A stretch of DNA of 64,000 nt from Pseudomonas sp. dw_358 (lineage in GTDB: Bacteria; Pseudomonadota; Gammaproteobacteria; Pseudomonadales; Pseudomonadaceae): NCBI RefSeq assembly GCF_018449655.1, contig NZ_JAAVUX010000009.1:124001-188000 (forward strand), written 5' to 3'. Below, in pieces: positions 58,775 to 64,000 of the stretch. Every line of letters begins with the position of its first letter. Position 1 is the stretch's first letter. The position numbers were made by a program, and so were the translations under genes. The notes under the pieces were generated by a model. The model did no database searches. It was not told the origin of the DNA and was given only the letters and a program-made list of their open reading frames with translations.

Positions 58775-59989
58775 TCAGGCCCGCTTGGTGGACGGCAACA
58801 GTACCGTGAGAACGCCGAACAGCGGCAGAAACGAGCAGAGGGTGTAGACGTATTCGATCCCGCGGATATCGGCCACGTGCCCCAGCAGCGCTGCGCCGAT
58901 GCCGCCGAAGCCGAACATCAGGCCAAAGAACACCCCGGCGATCATGCCGACGTTGCCGGGTACCAGTTCCTGGGCAAACACCACGATGGCCGAAAATGCC
59001 GAGGCCAGGATGAAACCGATGATCACGCTCAATACGGTCGTCCAGAACAGATCCACATAGGGCAGCGCCAGAGTGAACGGCGCGACGCCGAGGATCGAGA
59101 ACCAGATGACGGCCTTGCGCCCGATGCGGTCGCCGATCGGGCCACCGAAGAAGGTACCGGCCGCTACCGCACCGAGAAACAGAAACAGATGCAGCTGCGA
59201 ACTGGCCACCGACAGGTGGAATTTTTCGATCAGGTAGAACGTGAAGTAACTGGTGAAACTCGACATGTAGAAGTATTTCGAAAACACCAGCAGCGCCAGC
59301 ACCACCAGTGCCCAGGTGACGCGACGCCTGGACAGACCATGGGTCGCTTCGCGGCCACCCTTGAGCTTGAACAGGTTGAGGTGTTCGCGGTACCAGCGGC
59401 TGATACCGTATTGCACGCCAATGGCGAACAGGGCCACGACACCGAACCAGGCTACGTGGGTCTGCCCGAAGGGAATGATGATTGCCGCCGCCAGCAATGG
59501 GCCGAACGCCGAACCGGCATTGCCGCCGACCTGGAAGGTTGATTGCGCCAGACCGTAGCGGCCGCCGGAGGCCAGTCGCGCCACCCGAGAGGTTTCAGGG
59601 TGGAAGGTAGAGGAACCGATGCCGATCAATGCAGAGGCCAGCAGAATCATCGGGAAGCTGCCCACCACCGACAGCATCAAGATGCCCACCAGTGTGCAGA
59701 CCATGCCCAGCGGCAACAACGCCGGCTTGGGATGGCGGTCGGTATAGAAGCCGATCCAGGGCTGCAGCAGCGAGGCGGTGATCTGGAACGTCAGGGTGAT
59801 CAGGCCGACCTGGGTGAAGCTCAGGCCGTAGTTGGCCTTGAGCATCGGGTAAATCGACGGCAGGACCGACTGGATCAGGTCATTGATCAGGTGCGCCAGA
59901 GCACAGGCGCCGATGATGCGCATCACCAGCGGGCTGGTCTGAGGGGCGGTCGGAGTGGGCGCGGTGGCGCTTGGAGCGGTGCTGGACAT
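58775..59989 (-). CDS. fsr: MFS efflux protein, fosmidomycin-resistance (Fsr) type
   Basis: Product of 404 residues from the ATG at 59989; the track upstream to 60115 is unlikely coding because it is basic and has no membrane character. Twelve hydrophobic spans, with the MFS loop motif between helices 2 and 3 (FYTDRHPKPALLPLG) and the second copy GGPIGDRIGRKAVIW. Fsr pumps expel fosmidomycin in E. coli. The natural substrate is unknown. Confidence 0.88.
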   Translation of the reverse strand: MSSTAPSATAPTPTAPQTSPLVMRIIGACALAHLINDLIQSVLPSIYPMLKANYGLSFTQVGLITLTFQITASLLQPWIGFYTDRHPKPALLPLGMVCTLVGILMLSVVGSFPMILLASALIGIGSSTFHPETSRVARLASGGRYGLAQSTFQVGGNAGSAFGPLLAAAIIIPFGQTHVAWFGVVALFAIGVQYGISRWYREHLNLFKLKGGREATHGLSRRRVTWALVVLALLVFSKYFYMSSFTSYFTFYLIEKFHLSVASSQLHLFLFLGAVAAGTFFGGPIGDRIGRKAVIWFSILGVAPFTLALPYVDLFWTTVLSVIIGFILASAFSAIVVFAQELVPGNVGMIAGVFFGLMFGFGGIGAALLGHVADIRGIEYVYTLCSFLPLFGVLTVLLPSTKRA

Positions 59990-60347
59990 GGGCAGTTCCG
60001 AACGGTTCGTTTTTGTACGTGGGCCGCCAATGTGCCATTTTTTTCGAGGGCAGCGCCATTGTCTTGCGGGATTCCGGCGGTGCCGTCCGATACAACCACG
60101 TTTCTGCACGCACATTGCGCAGGCGATCCAGCCTTTAACGCCTCAAAACAGTGCATAAAAACCCTCGGCAAGCCCCCGTGCACCGCCTGCATGACACAGC
60201 CTGCTTGGCCTGTCGAACGTTGGCCCACATCCTGCTAAGCGCATCAGGACAAAATTGACCGAGCGGTTAGTTTCTACGCCCGTCGAGTTCAATTACGCCG
60301 CACGCCGGACCTTCATTTCAGGGCGCCATGCGCCAACGGGGAGCACC
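59990..60347. other. Divergent gap between fsr and the purine permease
   Basis: These 358 bases show no convincing gene. TTGACC at 60255-60260 overlaps a GACCGAGCGGTT near-palindrome (arms ACCG/CGGT) that could be an operator. A purine riboswitch was looked for because of the downstream permease: its paired-stem core was not found. GGGGAG at 60338 is the permease ribosome-binding site. Confidence 0.5.
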
Positions 60348-61643
60348 ATGCTGGACTCGCTATTCAAACTCAGGGTGCACAACACCAACGTGCGCACGGA
60401 AATACTCGCCGGGGTCACCACCTTCCTGGCCATGGCCTACATCCTGTTCGTCAATCCGAGCATTCTCGGCGACACGGGCATGGACAAGGGCGCACTGTTC
60501 GTCGCTACCTGCCTGGCCGCCGCCATTGGTTCGGCCATCATGGGCATGATCGCCAACTACCCGATTGCCTTGGCACCCGGCATGGGCTTGAATGCCTTCT
60601 TCACCTACACCGTCGTGCTGCACATGGGCCACACCTGGCAGGTGGCGCTGGGCGCGGTGTTCATTTCGGCGGTGTGTTTCTTCCTGTTGTCGATCCTGCG
60701 GATCCGCGAATGGATCATCAACAGCATCCCCTTGCCGCTACGCTCGGCCATTGCCGCGGGTATCGGCCTGTTTCTGGCCCTGATCGCCTTGCACAACGCC
60801 GGTATCGTCGTGGCCAACCCGGCCACGCTGATAGGCCTGGGCGATCTGCGCCAACCGGCGCCGGTGCTGGCCACGCTGGGCTTCGTGCTGATCGTCGCAC
60901 TGGAAGCCCTGAAGGTTCGCGGCTCGGTACTGATCGGCATCCTCGCCGTCACCGTGATCTCCATTGTGCTGGGCTTCACGCCGTTCGGCGGCGTAGTGTC
61001 GATGCCCCCGTCTCTGGCGCCAACCTTCCTGCAGCTGGACATCGCCGGGGCGTTCAATGTCGGCATGGTCAGCGTGATCTTCGCGTTCCTCTTCGTCGAT
61101 CTGTTCGATAACTCCGGCACCCTGATCGGCGTCGCCAAACGCGCCGGCCTGATGGACAAGACCGGCCACATGCCGAAAATGGGGCGCGCGCTGATTGCCG
61201 ACAGCACGGCGGCGCTGGCCGGCTCCCTGCTGGGGACGTCCACCACCACCAGCTACATCGAGTCGGCCGCCGGTGTGAGTGCCGGGGGACGCACGGGCCT
61301 GACAGCCATGGTGGTCGCCGTGCTGTTTCTGCTGTCGCTGTTTTTCGCTCCCCTGGCCGGCAGCGTGCCCGCCTTTGCCACGGCACCGGCCTTGATGTTC
61401 GTGGCGGTGCTGATGGCCTCGGGCCTGGCTGAAATCAACTGGGAGGATGTGACCGAAGCGGCGCCCGTGCTGATCACGGCGCTGATCATGCCGTTTACCT
61501 ACTCCATCGCCAACGGCATCGCGTTTGGCTTTATCAGTTGGACCCTGATCAAGCTGATATCGGGCAAATGGCGCGAGCTGAATGTACCGCTGGTGGTACT
61601 GTCGATCCTGTTCGTGATCAAGCTGGGCTGGTTCAACAGCTAA
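60348..61643 (+). CDS. NCS2/AzgA-family purine permease
   Basis: Product of 431 residues from the ATG at 60348, with GGGGAG 4 bases upstream. About fourteen hydrophobic spans. AzgA-like signatures: LAGVTTFLAMAYILFVNPSI, ALAPGMGLNAFFTY, and SSYIESAAGV-type (TTSYIESAAGVSAGGRTGLT). It imports adenine, guanine or hypoxanthine with protons. It is a single gene, just before a tRNA. Confidence 0.93.
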   Translation: MLDSLFKLRVHNTNVRTEILAGVTTFLAMAYILFVNPSILGDTGMDKGALFVATCLAAAIGSAIMGMIANYPIALAPGMGLNAFFTYTVVLHMGHTWQVALGAVFISAVCFFLLSILRIREWIINSIPLPLRSAIAAGIGLFLALIALHNAGIVVANPATLIGLGDLRQPAPVLATLGFVLIVALEALKVRGSVLIGILAVTVISIVLGFTPFGGVVSMPPSLAPTFLQLDIAGAFNVGMVSVIFAFLFVDLFDNSGTLIGVAKRAGLMDKTGHMPKMGRALIADSTAALAGSLLGTSTTTSYIESAAGVSAGGRTGLTAMVVAVLFLLSLFFAPLAGSVPAFATAPALMFVAVLMASGLAEINWEDVTEAAPVLITALIMPFTYSIANGIAFGFISWTLIKLISGKWRELNVPLVVLSILFVIKLGWFNS

Positions 61644-61680
61644 CCTTTTGATCATGTGCAGTATTTTTTTGAAAAGGCGC

Positions 61681-61709
61681 TTGACACATTATCGTTACCG
61701 GCGAATAAT
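61681..61709 (+). promoter_or_regulatory. Promoter of the tRNA-Met gene
   Basis: TTGACA at 61681-61686, a 17-base spacer, and AATAAT at 61704-61709. This near-consensus sigma-70 promoter puts transcription start about 4 bases before the tRNA. Confidence 0.85.
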
Positions 61710-61720
61710 GCGCGCCACTT

Positions 61721-61797
61721 GGCTACATAGCTCAGTTGGTTAGAGCATAGCATTCATAATGCTGGGGTCCGGGGTTCAAGTCCCTGTGTAGCCACCA
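61721..61797 (+). tRNA. tRNA-Met (CAT), elongator type
   Basis: A 77-base cloverleaf including the encoded CCA. Acceptor GGCTACA pairs with TGTAGCC, the D arm has AGCTCAGTTGGTTAGAGC, the anticodon CAT is at 61755-61757 in loop TTCATAA, and the T loop has GGTTCAAGTCC. The first base pair G-C and the sequence similarity to E. coli elongator tRNA-Met exclude the initiator form; the CAT-reading tRNA-Ile2 is less similar. It carries the boundary of the integrated element. Confidence 0.96.
61777..61797 (+). other. Candidate attachment site (tRNA 3' end)
   Basis: The T arm and acceptor end of tRNA-Met, beginning at about 61777, is the usual core recognised by P4-type integrases, and the integrase gene points away from it 169 bases downstream. 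The second copy of the core, which would mark the far end of the element, must lie beyond the window. The exact core cannot be set from one copy. Confidence 0.55.
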
Positions 61798-61840
61798 AGT
61801 ACCGGTTTACAGATGTCTACAGCAGTCTATAAACCACCTC

Positions 61841-61872
61841 AAGAAGCCCGCCCTGTGCGGGCTTTCTTGTTT
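61841..61872 (+). terminator. Intrinsic terminator after tRNA-Met
   Basis: AAGCCCGC, loop CCTGT, GCGGGCTT, followed by TCTTGTTT. A good rho-independent structure that separates the tRNA transcript from the integrase. Confidence 0.8.
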
Positions 61873-61965
61873 CTGGCTGTATCACCTTATCTCCCCCTAT
61901 ATCTTCCCTCCGTGTATCCCTTCGTGTACCTTGGCTAGAAATTGAAACTGGGGGATACAAGGAAA

Positions 61966-63204
61966 ATGAAGCGCAGCGACATAAAACGCCGCCCTTTGGC
62001 TGATACCGTGCTCGCCACCCTTGAGCCAGAGGCCAAGGAGTACCGCGAATTGGACGGCAATGCCTTGTATCTCCGCGTGCGCCCTGACGGCAGCAAATCG
62101 TGGCAACTGCGCTACAAGAAGCCTGACGGCAAGTGGTCATGGCTTGGCCTGGGCGGCTACGGCAACGGCGACCATCAGTTGACCGGATCACAGGCCAGGC
62201 AAAAGGCTGCCCTGTTGCGAGAGGACGCGGCCAAGGGTGGCAACCCACTCGCCACCAAGCGAGCCAGGAAGGCGGCAGAGATCGAGGCGACCAACAACAC
62301 ATTCGAGCATCTGGCCCGGGAGTGGCACGCAGCCAAACGCAAGAGCTGGACTGAAGGAACGGCCACCCGGACCATCGGAGCCTTGGAACTTCACGTATTC
62401 CCCGTGTTTGGTAAGCGCATCTATACCGAGATCCTGCCCATGGAGTGGATGGAATTCCTTCGCGGCATGGAGCAAACGGGCATCATCGAGCAGACGAGCC
62501 GGGTACGTGCTCGATGCCAAGAGATCTACGACCTCGCCCGCGTCACCGGCCGGGCCACCCACAACCCGCTGGAAGGTCTCCACAAGTTCCTCCAGACCAA
62601 GCCCTCTGAAAACTACGCCCATGTGCCTGTGGATGAGCTGCCGCCACTGCTGCGCGCCATCCGTGCCTACCCGAGCGCCATAGACGTTCGGATCGGCCTC
62701 CACCTGCTCTCCATGCTGGCCTGCCGCCCTTCAGAGATAAGAGAAGCGCGCTGGGATGAGTTCGATTTAGATAAAGCGCTGTGGACCATCCCCGCCGAGC
62801 GGATGAAGCGCCGTCGCGAACACTTGGTGCCCCTGCCACGCCAGGCCGTAGAGTTGCTGAGCGAACTGCGCAACCTCACCGGTCGGTATCCGCTGCTGTT
62901 CCCTGGGCGCAGCGACACTACCAAACCGCGCAGCAACACCGTGTTTCTGATGGCCCTGCGCCGCTTGGGTTATGAGGGCCGGCAGACGGGCCACGGATTC
63001 CGCCACATCGCGTCTACGGTCCTCAACGAGCATGGCTTTGATGAAAACCACATCGAGGCGCAGCTATCGCACGTCAAGGAAGGCGTGGCCGGCATCTACA
63101 ACAAAGCCCAGTACCTGACCCAGCGCGCCACCATGATGCAATGGTATGCGGACCACCAAGACACCTTGGCCAAGGGCAATGTGGTGTCGATCAAGAGGGC
63201 CTGA
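61966..63204 (+). CDS. P4-type tyrosine recombinase (integrase)
   Basis: Product of 412 residues from the ATG at 61966 (MKRSDIKRRPLADTVL); AAGGA is only 2 bases away, while the TTG at 61942 has none. An N-terminal DUF4102 arm-binding domain (to about 90) and a SAM-like core domain precede the catalytic domain: Arg254 (ACRPSEIREARW), Lys281, His343-x-x-Arg346 (HGFRHIAS), His369 and nucleophile Tyr378 (GIYNKAQY). All catalytic residues are present, so it looks active. It sits behind tRNA-Met and marks the edge of an integrative element. Confidence 0.96.
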   Translation: MKRSDIKRRPLADTVLATLEPEAKEYRELDGNALYLRVRPDGSKSWQLRYKKPDGKWSWLGLGGYGNGDHQLTGSQARQKAALLREDAAKGGNPLATKRARKAAEIEATNNTFEHLAREWHAAKRKSWTEGTATRTIGALELHVFPVFGKRIYTEILPMEWMEFLRGMEQTGIIEQTSRVRARCQEIYDLARVTGRATHNPLEGLHKFLQTKPSENYAHVPVDELPPLLRAIRAYPSAIDVRIGLHLLSMLACRPSEIREARWDEFDLDKALWTIPAERMKRRREHLVPLPRQAVELLSELRNLTGRYPLLFPGRSDTTKPRSNTVFLMALRRLGYEGRQTGHGFRHIASTVLNEHGFDENHIEAQLSHVKEGVAGIYNKAQYLTQRATMMQWYADHQDTLAKGNVVSIKRA

Positions 63205-63269
63205 CGCGCCCCTTCCAATGCTCACATAGACGGATATAGACTGGAAACCATTACTGTTCGGATACCCAG

Positions 63270-63283
63270 TGTCCGGACGGACA
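63270..63283. promoter_or_regulatory. Perfect palindrome TGTCCG-GA-CGGACA
   Basis: Two 6-base arms around GA lie between the integrase and the start of the next gene, 99 bases before its GTG. It could be an operator for cargo genes or the integrase, or a small hairpin. The stretch is also part of an open frame. Confidence 0.35.
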
Positions 63284-63381
63284 GCGGTTTTGGCTGGCCT
63301 AGCTCGACGGAGCGAAAAGCGGACTTCCCATCTGCCTGGCTGGCCGATCTATTCAAGTGGGACGCCTGGGAGGGCGTGGAT

Positions 63382-64000
63382 GTGAAAACAGTTCCTTCAC
63401 CAGAACAGTTCGAACGGCTTTCGCAGGCAGCAGAAATCTACACCTCGGATTTTTCCGCCTACTTAGACGAAATTGTCCGTGGCTTTCCTGAGGGCAAGAT
63501 TCCTTTGAGCGAAGCGCCTAGGCTGATCAAGCTTGCAGTGGAAGGAGTTGAGGTTTTCGGAAAGTCGGCATTAGGAGAGGACGGCGCAGCGTGTCTCGAA
63601 TGGCTGGCAAGCGAACCTGCATATGCCATGGCGATCAAGGAGGTTGGCTTCTACATGGTGGAACCTGGGCACTGGGCCGGAGTGTTCGAAAAGACCATTT
63701 CGAACTGGATTCGCAGTGGCGCACGGACAACCGCTCTCCCCTACAGATTGGCTCGAAACTCGAATAAATTTATGGCTTATGTGTCGAGGATCGGCGGCGC
63801 TATTCACAGTTATATGACGGGAATCGGGCATCGTGCTGCAATCGACGGCCCCGCAACAATCGCCAAGCTAAGACAGCTGTTGTTAGAGTTTGAGCAGCTC
63901 GCGGGTGTGGACTGGATGCCAGCTGAAGCAAAGAAGCGACTCGCATATATGGTAAAGACGCAAGCTGCGCTTCGATTTCTGGACAGCGATATTTTGGCTC
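63382..64000 (+). CDS. Unrecognised cargo protein, 5' part only
   Basis: A frame open from GTG 63382 to the window edge (206 codons visible). GGGAGGG lies 7 bases before this GTG. I do not recognise the family. The visible part is rich in helix-forming residues (QFERLSQAAEIYTSDFSAYL, LLLEFEQLAGVDWMPAEAKK), with no signal peptide or long membrane span. In the same phase the frame is open back to the integrase stop at 63204 but without an ATG. Base composition is visibly lower in GC than the core genes. Location just inside a tRNA-integrated element points to cargo such as defence or regulatory functions, but no function can be assigned. Confidence 0.6.
   Translation, partial: MKTVPSPEQFERLSQAAEIYTSDFSAYLDEIVRGFPEGKIPLSEAPRLIKLAVEGVEVFGKSALGEDGAACLEWLASEPAYAMAIKEVGFYMVEPGHWAGVFEKTISNWIRSGARTTALPYRLARNSNKFMAYVSRIGGAIHSYMTGIGHRAAIDGPATIAKLRQLLLEFEQLAGVDWMPAEAKKRLAYMVKTQAALRFLDSDILA

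Noticed and set aside
59990..60347. A purine riboswitch before the NCS2 permease
   Set aside because: No three-way-junction core or paired loop sequences could be found, and this class is rare in Pseudomonas.
61755..61757. Reading the CAT anticodon as tRNA-Ile2
   Set aside because: The acceptor stem and overall sequence match elongator tRNA-Met far better than the E. coli ileX sequence as I recall it.

Overview
The window is a chromosomal segment of a fluorescent-group Pseudomonas (putida/fluorescens lineage). The first 22 kb follows the gene order I recall for the P. aeruginosa PA4460-PA4485 region (lptCAB-rpoN-hpf-ptsN-rapZ-ptsO, sodM, pmbA, yjgA, tldD, nitrilase, yhdP, rng, maf, mreDCB, gatCAB). 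roxRS-SIMPL-dpp and the edd-glk-gltR-gtrS/gap block with a heme-uptake locus are further pseudomonad signatures. High GC, REP-type repeats and pseudomonad-style ribosome-binding sites agree with this. No sequence search was possible: names rest on motif and family recognition.

Layout. (a) 1-5.3 kb: LPS transport (lptC end, lptA, lptB), then sigma-54 and the nitrogen-PTS cluster. (b) 5.3-10.5 kb: a Fur-boxed Mn superoxide dismutase with a tiny membrane ORF behind it, the TldD/PmbA protease pair, the ribosome-assembly factor DarP and a nitrilase-fold amidase. (c) 10.5-19.3 kb: a leftward envelope and cell-shape cluster read from mreB through mreC, mreD, maf, rng and yhdP; mreC appears to start at an AUU codon. 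(d) 19.5-23.3 kb: the GatCAB amidotransferase and a one-domain RlpA-like lipoprotein. (e) 23.4-29.3 kb: cation exchanger, amino-acid permease, AEC carrier, GntR regulator and a BacA/SbmA-type ABC protein. (f) 29.4-32.1 kb: the redox two-component pair RoxS/RoxR and a SIMPL protein. (g) 32.2-43.1 kb: a dipeptide uptake island with three DppA-type binding proteins, an OprD-family porin and DppBCDF, with a stem-loop behind each of the first three binding-protein or porin genes and behind dppA3. (h) 43.2-50.6 kb: an orphan polyamine-type binding protein, then the glucose block gtrS-gltR-glk-edd facing gap, with two HexR-type operators in the edd/gap gap. (i) 50.6-55.2 kb: iron/heme acquisition (ECF sigma factor with a Fur-like box, heme receptor, heme oxygenase, DUF454) plus a DUF5064 gene. 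(j) 55.5-61.6 kb: a TyrR/PhhR-like sigma-54 activator, a WbuC cupin, a CurA-like reductase, an Fsr-like MFS pump and an NCS2 purine permease.

The last 2.3 kb is different. A well-formed elongator tRNA-Met with its own promoter is followed by a P4-type tyrosine integrase, and then an unrecognised gene runs off the window with visibly lower GC than the core. This is the left edge of an integrated element whose cargo starts at about 63.2 kb. It is the best candidate for something undescribed here, but only the first 206 or so codons are visible.

Functional themes: nitrogen/carbon control (RpoN, PTS-Ntr, a sigma-54 activator), Entner-Doudoroff glucose use under GltR/GtrS and probably HexR, peptide uptake, iron-linked oxidative defence, and cell-wall growth.
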